Shown here piece by piece: positions 36,280 through 45,485 of a stretch of 64,000 nucleotides of DNA; within the stretch, counting starts at the first letter, position 1; every line of letters begins with the position of its first letter. Location: positions 1,798,001-1,862,000 of the forward strand of contig OZ242278.1 in assembly GCA_965207475.1 (NCBI GenBank). Direction: 5' to 3'. Source of the stretch: WTFY01 sp011523795 (lineage in GTDB: Bacteria; Pseudomonadota; Gammaproteobacteria; UBA4575). The notes beneath the pieces were generated by a model that saw only the letters and a program-made list of their open reading frames with translations, had not been told where the DNA came from and did not search any database. The translations under genes and the position numbers were made by a program.

Positions 36280-37569
36280 ATGAGACGCGCTACACCTGAT
36301 CCAAGCAAGCACAGTCCAAGCCCGTGCATACCGGTCGAGATCGACTCGTCCTGTATCAATCGGAATGCACTGCGGGTCATTTCAAAGTTACATGACGCCG
36401 GGTATGAAGCATATCTTGTGGGTGGAGGTGTACGTGACCTTCTGCTTGGGCATTCTCCAAAGGATTTTGACATTGCCACGAATGCCCACCCGGAGGAAGT
36501 ACGAAAGCTGTTCGACAACAGCAGGATAATTGGGCGACGTTTCCGGATCGTGCATGTATATGGCTCGAAGGGACTTGTGGAAGTTGCTACGTTTCGTGCG
36601 GCAGGGCGCGCTCACGTGAACCAGAAAGGCCGAATCATTGCAGACAACACGTACGGCAGCATTGACGAAGACGCATTTCGCAGGGATTTTACTGCCAATG
36701 CACTGTACTACGATCCCGATGAAGCCAGGTTACTGGACCTGGTAGGTGGTCTGCAGGATCTGGATGCCAGGATGTTACGTGTCATTGGTGAGCCGGATTT
36801 GCGGTTCAGGGAAGATCCGGCACGCATGCTCCGTGCAGTCCGGTTGTCGGTCAAGCTGGATTTCCAGGTGGAGAAACAGGCTGAAGAATCTATTTATCGC
36901 CTGGGTCATTTGCTGTCCGAGGTCCATCCGGCACGCCTGTTCGACGAGATAGTTAAATTATTTTATACAGGCTTCGCAGTGCGTACTTTCGATGCCTTGC
37001 GTGAATTCGGGCTGTTCCAGCATCTGTTTCCGATGACAGAAAAGGAATTGTGCGGCAGGTCCGGCGAGACGTTTTCTGCGTTGGTCTACACTGCCCTGCA
37101 GAGAACGGATGAGCGAATCCGTACCGGCAAGCACGTGACCCCTTCGTTTCTGTACGCCGTGTTTCTGTGGGGACCTCTTCGGGCACTGGTTCGTCAACTT
37201 GAACTGGATGGACTGTCTCACAAGGTTGCTCATGCAGCCGCCGTGGAAAACACCGTGATATCGCAAATGCGATTCACCTCGATACCTAAACGGTTGCAGC
37301 ATCCCATGCGCGAGATTTGGGATCTGCAGTTCCGATTCTATCGTAAATACGGGAACTCGGCCTTTCGCCTGTACCGGCATCCCCGGTTCCGTGCAGCATA
37401 TGATTTTCTGTGCCTGCGTGCCGCTGCGGGTGAGTCGGTTGACCGGCTGTGCGAATGGTGGACAACCTTTCAGGAAGCAGATTTGCCAACGAAAAGAAAA
37501 ATGACAAACGTTCGTCGCGGCAGGCAGCGGAAATCTCAGCGCGGCTCAGCAAAGAGGACCTATCACTAG
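36280..37569 (+). CDS. pcnB: Poly(A) polymerase I
   Basis: PcnB adds 3' poly(A) tails that mark RNAs for decay. The 429-residue protein has the class II nucleotidyltransferase head (YLVGGGVRDLLLGHSPKDFDIAT with the catalytic DxD), RRDFTANALYYDP and RFREDPARMLRAVRLS, separating it from CCA-adding enzymes less by motif than by the long basic C terminus (KRKMTNVRRGRQRKSQRGSAKR) and by context before folK. The E. coli pcnB-folK-panB-panC order is kept here. Confidence 0.94.
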   Translation: MRRATPDPSKHSPSPCIPVEIDSSCINRNALRVISKLHDAGYEAYLVGGGVRDLLLGHSPKDFDIATNAHPEEVRKLFDNSRIIGRRFRIVHVYGSKGLVEVATFRAAGRAHVNQKGRIIADNTYGSIDEDAFRRDFTANALYYDPDEARLLDLVGGLQDLDARMLRVIGEPDLRFREDPARMLRAVRLSVKLDFQVEKQAEESIYRLGHLLSEVHPARLFDEIVKLFYTGFAVRTFDALREFGLFQHLFPMTEKELCGRSGETFSALVYTALQRTDERIRTGKHVTPSFLYAVFLWGPLRALVRQLELDGLSHKVAHAAAVENTVISQMRFTSIPKRLQHPMREIWDLQFRFYRKYGNSAFRLYRHPRFRAAYDFLCLRAAAGESVDRLCEWWTTFQEADLPTKRKMTNVRRGRQRKSQRGSAKRTYH

Positions 37570-37601
37570 CCATGCAGGCTGTACGCCTAACGGGACAAGG
37601 C

Positions 37602-38105
37602 ATGGCCAAGCAGGCATACATCGGTCTTGGCAGCAACCTCCAGGATCCTGAAAATCAGATTCGCCGCGCCCTGCTCACCATGCAGGGGCTTCCCGGTGTG
37701 GAGTTGCTGAAAAGTTCAAGCTTGTATCAGAGCCAACCCATGGGCCCTTCTGAGCAGCCAGATTTTGTGAATGCGGTTGCCAAGGTCTCTACAGTGCTTG
37801 ACCCTGCGGGGCTGCTGACGGTGCTACAGCGAATCGAGCATTTACACCAGCGTGTACGAAAGCCCCAGCGCTGGGGGCCAAGAACCCTGGACCTTGATAT
37901 CTTGCTGTACGGGGACCTGGAAATTGACACGAAGAGACTCCGGATACCGCATCCTGGCATGAGTGAGCGGGAATTCGTATTAATCCCTTTACAGGAGATA
38001 GAAAAGGACCTCATTATTCCGGGACAGGGCAGCCTGAGCGAAATGATAGAGAAGCTTCCCTGCTACCGGCTGAAGAAGATAGCGACACCGTATGTTGGAC
38101 CATAA
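37602..38105 (+). CDS. folK: 2-amino-4-hydroxy-6-hydroxymethyldihydropteridine pyrophosphokinase
   Basis: FolK transfers pyrophosphate from ATP to 6-hydroxymethyl-dihydropterin in folate synthesis. The 167-residue protein has AYIGLGSNLQDP, the pterin-binding QSQPMGPSEQPDFVNAV, and the signature RWGPRTLDLDILLYG. The reading frame opens at 37449 inside pcnB; ATG 37602 gives family length, with ATG 37572 as an alternative. It overlaps the next gene by 14 bases. Confidence 0.95.
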   Translation: MAKQAYIGLGSNLQDPENQIRRALLTMQGLPGVELLKSSSLYQSQPMGPSEQPDFVNAVAKVSTVLDPAGLLTVLQRIEHLHQRVRKPQRWGPRTLDLDILLYGDLEIDTKRLRIPHPGMSEREFVLIPLQEIEKDLIIPGQGSLSEMIEKLPCYRLKKIATPYVGP

Positions 38106-38742
38106 TCTCAATTACATTGTCGTGGAAGGCTCGATTGGCGTGGGGAAAACCAGCCTCGCACAACGCCTTGGTGACGAGTTCGGCTCATACCTGCTGCTGG
38201 AGAATGTCGAGGACAACCCATTTCTTGAGCGGTTTTACCAGAATCCCAGGGAGGCTGCGCTGTCTACACAACTGTACTTTCTCCTGCGACGTACCAAGCA
38301 GCTACAGGAGTTCAGGCAGGCAGACATATTTTCTCCCGTAAGGGTGTCTGATTTTCTAATCGATAAAGACCGCCTGTTTGCCCAGGTCACCCTGAATGCC
38401 AGTGAGTACGACTTGTACGAGCAGGTGTATTCCTATCTTACAATTGATGCGCCAAAGCCCGACCTGGTAGTGTATCTTCAGGCACCTGTGGAAGTATTGC
38501 TGCAGCGGATACGCAAACGGGGACGTGGCTATGAACGTCTGATCGAATCAGCCTATCTGGAACAGCTCAATGCCGCATATGCCAAGTTTTTCTACAACTA
38601 TGAAGATGCGCCGTGCCTGATTGTGAATGCGAGTGAAATCGATTTCATCAATAACGATCGGGATTACGAACAGCTGCTTCAGAAAATTTTGAGCACCAAG
38701 GCGGGTAAACGCTATTTCAATCCTCTCCCATTTGCTAGCTGA
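38092..38742 (+). CDS. Deoxynucleoside kinase family protein
   Basis: This 216-residue protein has the dNK (deoxyadenosine/deoxyguanosine kinase) fold: Walker A VEGSIGVGKTSLA (~residues 12-24), a DRxY-region substitute FLIDKDRLFAQ, and the lid region LLQRIRKRGRGYERLIE. It would phosphorylate deoxynucleosides for salvage; the preferred base cannot be read from sequence. In many beta- and gammaproteobacteria this gene sits between folK and panB, as here. It overlaps folK by 14 bases. Confidence 0.88.
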   Translation: MLDHNLNYIVVEGSIGVGKTSLAQRLGDEFGSYLLLENVEDNPFLERFYQNPREAALSTQLYFLLRRTKQLQEFRQADIFSPVRVSDFLIDKDRLFAQVTLNASEYDLYEQVYSYLTIDAPKPDLVVYLQAPVEVLLQRIRKRGRGYERLIESAYLEQLNAAYAKFFYNYEDAPCLIVNASEIDFINNDRDYEQLLQKILSTKAGKRYFNPLPFAS

Positions 38743-38784
38743 GTAGATGAGAGAACGACGATCCTTTTAAGTGGAGTCAGGCGA

Positions 38785-39564
38785 ATGGAAAATGTGACAC
38801 TCAAGCGGCTGGATAAAATGAAGTCAGGCAGCGTGAAAATTGCCTGTCTGACTGCATATGATGCAAGCTTTGCAGCCCTGCTGGACCAGGCGGGAGTGGA
38901 TGTGATCCTCGTGGGGGATTCACTGGGTATGGTTGTACAGGGTCATTCCAGTACAGTTTCTGTGACCATGGAGGACATGATCTATCACACAAGCTGTGTG
39001 AGCATGGCGGTGCGACGCAGCTTTGTGGTCTCGGACATGCCTTTCATGTCGTATACAAACGTGGAACAGGCACTTCGCAATGCGACTGACCTGATTCAGA
39101 TTGGTGGCGCACAAATGGTCAAGCTGGAAGCATCAGCCCGTCAGGTAAGTGTCGTGCGAGAACTCAGTGAATGCGGGGTGCCAGTTTGTGCTCACCTGGG
39201 CTTGCGCCCACAGTATGTGTACAAGCTTGGAGGGTACTCGATGCAGGGTGAGAGCGATGAAAGTGCGGAAGAGCTGTTCAGCAATGCTAAAAGCCTGGAG
39301 GCCGCAGGTGCAGACATGCTGTTGCTGGAATGCGTTCCTGGAGAACTTGCAGGCAGAATTACGCGTGAGTGTTCCATACCTGTTATCGGTATCGGTGCCG
39401 GGCCGGAGTGTGACGGGCAAATACTGGTTTTGCATGATGTTCTTGGGATCACGCAGGGTATTACACCGAAATTTGCAAGAAATTTCATGACCAGTGCAGC
39501 GGATATCCAGGCCGCAATAGCCGCCTATGTGGAAGCTGTGAAAAACTCCGGTTTTCCTGCCTGA
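38785..39564 (+). CDS. panB: 3-methyl-2-oxobutanoate hydroxymethyltransferase
   Basis: PanB makes ketopantoate from ketoisovalerate and methylene-tetrahydrofolate, the first step to pantothenate. The 259-residue barrel shows CLTAYDASFAALLDQAGVD, the metal site VGDSLGMVVQGH, ECVPGELA with the catalytic Glu and the late IGIGAGPECDGQILVLHD. GGAG lies upstream of the ATG. panC follows 16 bases later. Confidence 0.97.
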   Translation: MENVTLKRLDKMKSGSVKIACLTAYDASFAALLDQAGVDVILVGDSLGMVVQGHSSTVSVTMEDMIYHTSCVSMAVRRSFVVSDMPFMSYTNVEQALRNATDLIQIGGAQMVKLEASARQVSVVRELSECGVPVCAHLGLRPQYVYKLGGYSMQGESDESAEELFSNAKSLEAAGADMLLLECVPGELAGRITRECSIPVIGIGAGPECDGQILVLHDVLGITQGITPKFARNFMTSAADIQAAIAAYVEAVKNSGFPA

Positions 39565-39580
39565 TCATTTACGAAATCCA

Positions 39581-40432
39581 ATGCAAACGGTCACCACGGT
39601 AGCTGCGCTTCGCAGGCAGGTTTCCTTATGGCAGGCCAGGGAAGAGCGTATCGTACTGGTCCCCACCATGGGGAACCTGCATGCAGGACATCTTGCCCTG
39701 GTCAGTCGTGCGCACACTTGTGGCAGCAAAGTGGTTTGCAGCATTTTCGTCAACTCCCTCCAGTTTGACCGCGAGGAAGACCTGGCGACATACCCTAGAA
39801 CCCCCCATGAGGACCTGGATGCCCTGCAGCATGCCTGTACTGACCTGGTGTTCATGCCGGAACACGATGAGGTGTATTCAGAGCAGTATCAGGTGGACAG
39901 GAATATCCCTGAAAATCCTTTGTGCAGGGAACTGTGCGGCAGGTACCGGCCAGGATTTTTCGAGGGGGTGGTGGAGGTGGTCACGCGCCTCTTCCATATG
40001 GTAAAGCCGGATGTGGCGGTTTTCGGTGAGAAGGACTATCAGCAGCTGTTGATCATCAAGCAGCTGGTGAGGGATCTCGGCCTGGACATACATATTGAAC
40101 AGGTTCCTACCCAGCGAGAAGAAGATGGCCTGGCATGTAGTTCGCGCAATGCCTATCTGGACCTGGAACAGCGTGCCCTGGCCCCCCGGCTGTATGCTGA
40201 ACTGGTCAGCGTTGGACAGCAAATCAGGAGTGGGGTACATACGTACACGCTCCTCGAGACACAAGCTGCACATCACCTCGACCAGGCAGGGTTTCGCCCG
40301 GAATACGTATCGATACGTGATGGCAACACGCTCGAAGTGGCCCAACATGAAAGTGGCTTCATAGCCGTGCTGGCTGCCGCCTGGTTGGGCAAGGCACGCC
40401 TTATCGACAATTTTCTGGTACGATTCAGATAA
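39581..40432 (+). CDS. panC: Pantothenate synthetase
   Basis: PanC joins pantoate and beta-alanine using ATP. The 283-residue protein has VPTMGNLHAGHLALV (HxGH nucleotidyl-transferase motif), FVNSLQFDREEDLATYPRT, FGEKDYQQL and the KMSKS-like SSRNAYL. It ends the pcnB-folK-kinase-panB-panC group. No panD was seen. Confidence 0.97.
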   Translation: MQTVTTVAALRRQVSLWQAREERIVLVPTMGNLHAGHLALVSRAHTCGSKVVCSIFVNSLQFDREEDLATYPRTPHEDLDALQHACTDLVFMPEHDEVYSEQYQVDRNIPENPLCRELCGRYRPGFFEGVVEVVTRLFHMVKPDVAVFGEKDYQQLLIIKQLVRDLGLDIHIEQVPTQREEDGLACSSRNAYLDLEQRALAPRLYAELVSVGQQIRSGVHTYTLLETQAAHHLDQAGFRPEYVSIRDGNTLEVAQHESGFIAVLAAAWLGKARLIDNFLVRFR

Positions 40433-40478
40433 ACCGGTATACTTCCGGTATCAGTTTTAGTTTGATCAGGAGAAAACT

Positions 40479-40607
40479 ATGTGGATCGTGGTCGTTGCCT
40501 TGGTTGCCGTAGTGTTTGTAATTGCGGTGTGGGCACAGCTGGACCTGTTTAACATGAAGGTGACTCAACTGGTCCAGTTCAAGCGCATCAGCAGAGAAAA
40601 TTCCTAG
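40479..40607 (+). CDS. 42-residue single-span membrane peptide
   Basis: An ATG behind TCAGGAGAAAACT (good ribosome site) opens 42 codons. Residues 2-18 (WIVVVALVAVVFVIAVW) form one membrane span, followed by AQLDLFNMKVTQLVQFKR and a polar end. A TATACT hexamer at 40438-40443 with a weak -35 (TGGTAC, 40416-40421, 16-base spacing) could start its transcript just after panC; pgi follows 65 bases later. I do not recognise it. Real by start context and composition, though short. Confidence 0.55.
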   Translation: MWIVVVALVAVVFVIAVWAQLDLFNMKVTQLVQFKRISRENS

Positions 40608-40672
40608 CGGGTCTGCCTGCCAAAGCCGAGCTGTAATCCGGCGTACACCTTTGCAATCCTGCGGCAGATACG

Positions 40673-42253
40673 TTGCGCAAGCCGCTTTCACAACTTGCCT
40701 CCTACCAGGCACTCCGGGCGCATGCGCGGGAAATCAGTGCCCATACCCTTCGTGAATGGTTCGCCCGGGATCCTGGGAGGTTCGATCAATTTTCTCTTGA
40801 GCACGAGGATTTCCTGTTCGACTATTCCAGGAACCGGGTTTCAAGCAAAACTCTGGACAAGCTTCTGGCCCTGTTTTTCGAGTGCGAGGTTGAAGCCTGG
40901 CGCGACAGGCTGTTTGCAGGATCCCGCATCAACCTGACCGAGAGTAGGGCAGTACAGCACACCAAGCTTCGTGACCTGGGTGATGTTTCTTCAGAGCCTG
41001 CAAAGCAGCGTGACGATGTATTGTCGCGCATGATTCATCTTGCCGAGCATGTCAGTCAAGCAGGTTTCAAGGACGTGGTCAGCCTTGGTTCAGGTGGATC
41101 GCGCCATGGTTCGGAACTGGTCTGTGATGCGTTCAGTCATGCAGCCAACAGGGATCTGGGCATCCATTTCGTCGGTAACGCTGATGCCAGCGAGATCAAT
41201 CGCGTGCTTGAGAACCTGTTGCCTGGCAAGACATTTTTCATAGTCACCTCGAAAAGTTTCACTACCCCGGAGACCCTGGCCAACGCCGGGACAGCCAGAA
41301 GCTGGCTGTCTTCGCATCAGCGGGCAGGGAAGCGCATTGAGAGGCATTTCTGCGCGGTGACTGCTGAAGTTGAAAAAGCAGTATCCTGGGGGATCCAGCC
41401 CCAACTCGTCTTTCCGTTGATGGGCGCGGTCGGCGGACGGTTTTCTGTCTGGTCTGCTGCAGGGCTGAGCATCGTGCTTTATCTCGGCATGCCTGCTTTC
41501 ATGGAATTTCTGCAAGGGGCCTGGGAGATGGATAAACACTTCAAAACGGCCACTCCCCGGGAAAACGTACCGATTCTGCTTGCGCTGCTGAGTATCTGGA
41601 ACCGGCACTTTCTGGGCGCCACTGCACACGCAGTTTTACCCTATGATACCCGGTTGCGCCTCCTGCCAGCCTACCTTCAGCAACTGGAGATGGAGAGCAA
41701 CGGAAAGTGCGTGGACCGTGAGGGTAGGGAGTTGGATGTGCCAAGTTCTCCAGTGGTTTTCGGTGATGTCGGGACAAACGCCCAGCACGGGTTTTTCCAG
41801 TTTCTGCATCAGGGTACCAGCACAGTGAGTTGCGACTTCATCGGGGTAGTAAGGCCCGGGCATTCAAACAGGCTGCAGCACGACATGCTACTGGCCAACA
41901 TGGTGGCGCAGGCCGAGGCCCTGATGGTTGGCCGGTTGGCTGAAGAGTTACGCGGCAATGCTGGCAATCAGCAGATCGGACACATGCTGTTTCCGGGTAA
42001 CCGCACAAGCAGCATGATTTTACTGAAGGAACTGATGCCACGTACCTTGGGGCAGTTGCTGGCACTGTATGAGCATAAAGTGTTTGTGGAAGGAGTCATA
42101 CTGAACATAAACTCCTTTGACCAGCCTGGAGTCGAGCTGGGCAAAATCCTTGCAAAGCGCCTGTTTGAGCGGCTACAAGAGGGCAAAGCACCTGATTCTC
42201 AAGAGAATTCTGCAACACGCGCGGTACTGGACTATTACCGCAAACACTCCTGA
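40673..42253 (+). CDS. pgi: Glucose-6-phosphate isomerase
   Basis: Pgi interconverts glucose 6-phosphate and fructose 6-phosphate in glycolysis and gluconeogenesis. The 526-residue protein has VSLGSGGSRHGSELV, VTSKSFTTPETLANA, VGGRFSVWSAAGLS, the catalytic Glu region around TNAQHGFFQFLHQGT and the C-terminal Lys region VFVEGVILNINSFDQPGVELGK. The likely start is TTG 40673. It converges with queG, 47 bases apart, without a strong terminator. Confidence 0.97.
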   Translation: MRKPLSQLASYQALRAHAREISAHTLREWFARDPGRFDQFSLEHEDFLFDYSRNRVSSKTLDKLLALFFECEVEAWRDRLFAGSRINLTESRAVQHTKLRDLGDVSSEPAKQRDDVLSRMIHLAEHVSQAGFKDVVSLGSGGSRHGSELVCDAFSHAANRDLGIHFVGNADASEINRVLENLLPGKTFFIVTSKSFTTPETLANAGTARSWLSSHQRAGKRIERHFCAVTAEVEKAVSWGIQPQLVFPLMGAVGGRFSVWSAAGLSIVLYLGMPAFMEFLQGAWEMDKHFKTATPRENVPILLALLSIWNRHFLGATAHAVLPYDTRLRLLPAYLQQLEMESNGKCVDREGRELDVPSSPVVFGDVGTNAQHGFFQFLHQGTSTVSCDFIGVVRPGHSNRLQHDMLLANMVAQAEALMVGRLAEELRGNAGNQQIGHMLFPGNRTSSMILLKELMPRTLGQLLALYEHKVFVEGVILNINSFDQPGVELGKILAKRLFERLQEGKAPDSQENSATRAVLDYYRKHS

Positions 42254-42300
42254 ATTGCGCGGTTCGGCAAAACCTGGACTTTTCGATTGGCAGGGTGTGT

Positions 42301-43365
42301 CTACCGGGCACCGTGTTGATCCAGTGCCCAGGCGACATGTTCGCGCACCAGTTCGCTCGGGTGATGTTGCCTGTCTTTCAACGCCTGGATCACCTCCGCA
42401 GTGGGTGCTGAATTGCCCAGCGCCACGGCGAGATTCCTGAGCCAGCAAGTGTAGCCAACGCGACGGATTGCGGATCCTTCGGTGCGGGCTAGAAATTCTG
42501 AACGGGTCCAACTGAACAATTCGACGAGTTGCGGTGCGTCCAGTTGATGGCGCACGGCAAAGTCCGCCAGAGGACTTTTTTCTCCGAAGCGGTTCCACGG
42601 GCAGTACAACTGGCAATCATCGCAGCCGAAAATCCGGTTGCCCATCGCTTTCCGGAATTTAACAGGAATCGACGTTTTCAACTCGATCGTGTGGTACGAG
42701 ATGCATCGCCTTGCATCGAGTTGATACGGGGCAATGATAGCCTGGGTGGGGCATACGTCCATGCAGGTGCGGCAGATGCCACAGTGATTTTCTGCTGGCG
42801 GGTCTACGGGGAGAGGCAGGTTCGTGTACAGTTCGCCCAAAAAAAACCAGGATCCCGATTCCCGGCTGATCAGATTCGTGTGCTTGCCGATCCATCCCAG
42901 CCCAGCTTTTTCAGCAAGCGCCTTTTCCAGCACCGGGGCACTGTCAGTAAAAGCCCGATACCCGAAGGGCCCAGTCTTTTCTGCAATTCGGTCCGCCAGT
43001 TTCTGCAGGCGTCTGCGAACCACCCTGTGATAATCACAGCCCAGTGCGTATCTGGAGATGTAGGCCAGGCTCCGGTTTCCCAGCACCTCTCTCTCATCCG
43101 TCGTATCAGGTGCCCTGTAGTTCATGCGTGCCGAAATAATGCGCACGGTGCCGGGGGCGAGTTCTTCCGGCCGGGAACGCCGGTTTCCGTGTCGGCCCAT
43201 ATAGTGCATTTCTCCATGGTATCCGGCAGCGAGCCAGTTCATCAGGTGAATTTCATGCCTGTCCAGGCGGGTGTCGGTGATTCCCAGTGCATCAAACCCA
43301 AGCTCGATGCCCCAGGTTTTGATTTCCCGGGCCAGGCTGGAAAAATCTGTAATGGAGGCATTCAC
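42301..43365 (-). CDS. queG: Epoxyqueuosine reductase
   Basis: QueG reduces epoxyqueuosine in tRNA to queuosine using cobalamin. The 354-residue protein has the N-terminal cobalamin-binding DUF1730 part, two 4Fe-4S sites (CGICRTCMDVCP and CDDCQLYCPWN) and a C-terminal HEAT-like extension with RRVGYTCWLRNLAVALGN. It is divergent from nnr, as in E. coli. Confidence 0.96.
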   Translation of the reverse strand: MNASITDFSSLAREIKTWGIELGFDALGITDTRLDRHEIHLMNWLAAGYHGEMHYMGRHGNRRSRPEELAPGTVRIISARMNYRAPDTTDEREVLGNRSLAYISRYALGCDYHRVVRRRLQKLADRIAEKTGPFGYRAFTDSAPVLEKALAEKAGLGWIGKHTNLISRESGSWFFLGELYTNLPLPVDPPAENHCGICRTCMDVCPTQAIIAPYQLDARRCISYHTIELKTSIPVKFRKAMGNRIFGCDDCQLYCPWNRFGEKSPLADFAVRHQLDAPQLVELFSWTRSEFLARTEGSAIRRVGYTCWLRNLAVALGNSAPTAEVIQALKDRQHHPSELVREHVAWALDQHGAR

Positions 43366-43388
43366 AGGCTGGGTTCGACTTTTCGAAA

Positions 43389-43414
43389 TTGCACGGGCTC
43401 TAATTGAGTATAAT
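43389..43414 (+). promoter_or_regulatory. Candidate nnr promoter giving a leaderless start
   Basis: TATAAT at 43409-43414 is a perfect -10; TTGCAC at 43389-43394 is a partial -35 with a short 14-base spacer. The expected start site, about 7 bases beyond the -10, coincides with the nnr ATG at 43421, and no ribosome site precedes that ATG. Confidence 0.45.
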
Positions 43415-43420
43415 TCATCA

Positions 43421-44926
43421 ATGGAGTTGATTCCTGAAAGTGTCTATCTTGCCAGACAGGTTCGCGAGATGGACCGGATTGCGATCGAGAAATTCAGGAT
43501 ACCGGGTTACACGCTGATGCAGCGTGCCGGTGAGGCCGCATTTGACCTGATTTGTGAGCATTGGCAGGATGCCGGGCGCATCATGTTGCTCGTGGGTTCA
43601 GGCAACAATGGTGGAGACGGGTATGTCATCGCCCGAATGGCCCGGTCTGCAGGGATGCAGGTACAGATTTTTCAGGCAGGAGATCACACCTCGCTGCAAG
43701 GGGACGCCAGAAGCGCCCATGATGCATACGTGGAGTGTGGTGGGTCCTGTGATGTGTTTTCCGGAGAGTTGCCTGGCAGTGATCTCATCGTGGATGCCCT
43801 GCTGGGATCTGGCCTGACACGTCCGGTCAAGGGTGAATTTGCCGCGGCAATCCGGTGCATGAATAGGCACCGCGCACCGGTGTTGAGCGTGGACGTTCCG
43901 TCCGGGCTCGATGCAGACCGAGGTGTGCCTCTGGGAGACGCGGTGACCGCCCGGGCAACCATTACATTCGTAGGAATGAAACTGGGCTTGATCACCGGAG
44001 CCGGCAGGCGACACTCGGGCAAGATCTACTTCAGTGACCTGCAAGTTCCAGATGCCGTGCAGCAATCAGTTCGGGCTGCCTGCCAGGTTATTGACCCGGG
44101 AAAACTGAGGGCACGGATGGCGGAGCGCCACGCCGATGCGCATAAAGGGGAATACGGGCATGTGCTGCTGATAGGAGGCAATTCGGGCATGACGGGTTCT
44201 GTAATGCTCGCTGCCGAGGCAGCGGCCAGAACAGGCTGTGGACTGGTCTCTGTGGCGACCGTCTCACGGCATGCCCCCATGCTGAGTGCTGCATGCCGCG
44301 AAGTGATGGTTCATGGTGTGGAGAGTGTGGCGAACCTCGACGAACTGGTCCGACGTGCATCAGTCGTTGCAATTGGACCAGGATTAGGGCAGGACAGCTG
44401 GGCCAAAATCATGCTTGCCAGGATACTCGAACTGGACCTGCCAACGGTAATGGATGCTGATGCGCTGAACTTGCTTGCCCGGGATCCCCTGAAAAAACAG
44501 AACTGGATACTTACCCCCCATCCTGGAGAAGCTGCCAGGTTAACCGGGGCCACATCGCAAGAGGTCCAGCAGCAGCGTCTCGCGCGGGTGCAGGCCTTGC
44601 AACAGAAATTCGGAGGGGTGTGTGTCCTGAAAGGCTCCGGCACGCTGGTCGCTTGCGAAAACAGGGTTTCAGTATGTACAGCCGGCAATCCCGGGATGGC
44701 TTCGGGTGGAATGGGTGATGTACTGACTGGAATCATTTCAGGCTTGCTGGCACAGGGACTGGGACTGAACGATGCAGCTTGCCTGGGTGTGCAACTGCAC
44801 GCCCAAAGTGCAGACATCGCCGCACGCGAAGGTATGCGTGGAATGCTGGCAAGTGACCTGTTTGGCCCGCTGCGCAAGCTGGTAAATGATTCGGACAGTG
44901 AAGACCGTATATCTGGAAAGCGATGA
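43421..44926 (+). CDS. nnr: Bifunctional NAD(P)H-hydrate epimerase/dehydratase
   Basis: Nnr (YjeF) repairs hydrated NADH/NADPH: the N-terminal YjeF_N domain (residues ~1-215, GSGNNGGDGYVIAR) epimerises it and the C-terminal ribokinase-like domain (~225-495, with AGNPGMASGGMGDVLTGI) dehydrates it with ADP. The 501-residue start at ATG 43421 matches the family; the longer frame from 43271 runs through queG on the other strand. It heads nnr-tsaE-amiB and overlaps tsaE by 41 bases. Confidence 0.95.
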   Translation: MELIPESVYLARQVREMDRIAIEKFRIPGYTLMQRAGEAAFDLICEHWQDAGRIMLLVGSGNNGGDGYVIARMARSAGMQVQIFQAGDHTSLQGDARSAHDAYVECGGSCDVFSGELPGSDLIVDALLGSGLTRPVKGEFAAAIRCMNRHRAPVLSVDVPSGLDADRGVPLGDAVTARATITFVGMKLGLITGAGRRHSGKIYFSDLQVPDAVQQSVRAACQVIDPGKLRARMAERHADAHKGEYGHVLLIGGNSGMTGSVMLAAEAAARTGCGLVSVATVSRHAPMLSAACREVMVHGVESVANLDELVRRASVVAIGPGLGQDSWAKIMLARILELDLPTVMDADALNLLARDPLKKQNWILTPHPGEAARLTGATSQEVQQQRLARVQALQQKFGGVCVLKGSGTLVACENRVSVCTAGNPGMASGGMGDVLTGIISGLLAQGLGLNDAACLGVQLHAQSADIAAREGMRGMLASDLFGPLRKLVNDSDSEDRISGKR

Positions 44927-45350
44927 GGCTACCCAGGAACTGGGAGCAAGGGTGGCACGTTGCTGCATTCCACCTCTGGTCATTTTCCTGAGAGGAGACC
45001 TGGGGAGTGGAAAGACTACCTTTGCAAGGGGTTTTGTGCGTGAGCTTGGTTACCCAGGAAGGGTCAAAAGCCCGACATTTTCACTCGAGGAGTCCTATGT
45101 TTTCGAAAACATGAGCCTGTTCCATTTTGACCTGTACCGCATTCGCAGTTCGCATGAAGTCGAATTTATAGGGCTTCGGGACGTCATGGCCCGTGAAGAC
45201 GCCGTTTGCCTGATCGAGTGGCCGGAACGCGCAGGAGAGGCAGTACAAGAAGCCGATTTGGAGTTTGCCTTTGCCCATCAGGGGAGTGGCCGGAGTGTTT
45301 TGTGGCAGGCCAAGTCAGTTCGAGGCGGGTCAATTATCGGCATGTTATGA
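44886..45350 (+). CDS. tsaE: tRNA threonylcarbamoyladenosine biosynthesis protein TsaE
   Basis: TsaE is the small ATPase that cycles the TsaB-TsaD complex making t6A in tRNAs reading ANN. The 154-residue protein has Walker A FLRGDLGSGKTTFARG, SPTFSLEESY and LIEWPERAG. ATG 44886 and GTG 44898 are both possible starts; neither has a clear ribosome site, and the 41-base overlap with nnr suggests coupling. Confidence 0.94.
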   Translation: MIRTVKTVYLESDEATQELGARVARCCIPPLVIFLRGDLGSGKTTFARGFVRELGYPGRVKSPTFSLEESYVFENMSLFHFDLYRIRSSHEVEFIGLRDVMAREDAVCLIEWPERAGEAVQEADLEFAFAHQGSGRSVLWQAKSVRGGSIIGML

Positions 45351-45378
45351 GATTAGACTCTAACTATGGTACATAGCT

Positions 45379-45395
45379 TTATAATTTCATTATAA
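45379..45395. promoter_or_regulatory. Inverted repeat with TATAAT before amiB
   Basis: TTATAAT-TTC-ATTATAA is a perfect 7-base-arm repeat in the 135-base tsaE-amiB gap. It contains TATAAT on both strands, so it may be a -10 element rather than an operator. Confidence 0.35.
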
Positions 45396-45485
45396 AAAAT
45401 CCTTGAGACTGTTTAAGAAGTCTGTCACAATCCGCCTACGGCTGCGTAACCGGGACAGTTAATTTTCGGGGTGGGGGAGATTGGC

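Noticed and set aside
42529..43407. 292-residue forward ORF opposite queG
   Set aside because: Antisense shadow; Cys- and Pro-rich composition mirrors queG codons.
43271..43420. Longer start for nnr inside the divergent queG gene
   Set aside because: Would overlap the likely promoter; family start is ATG 43421.
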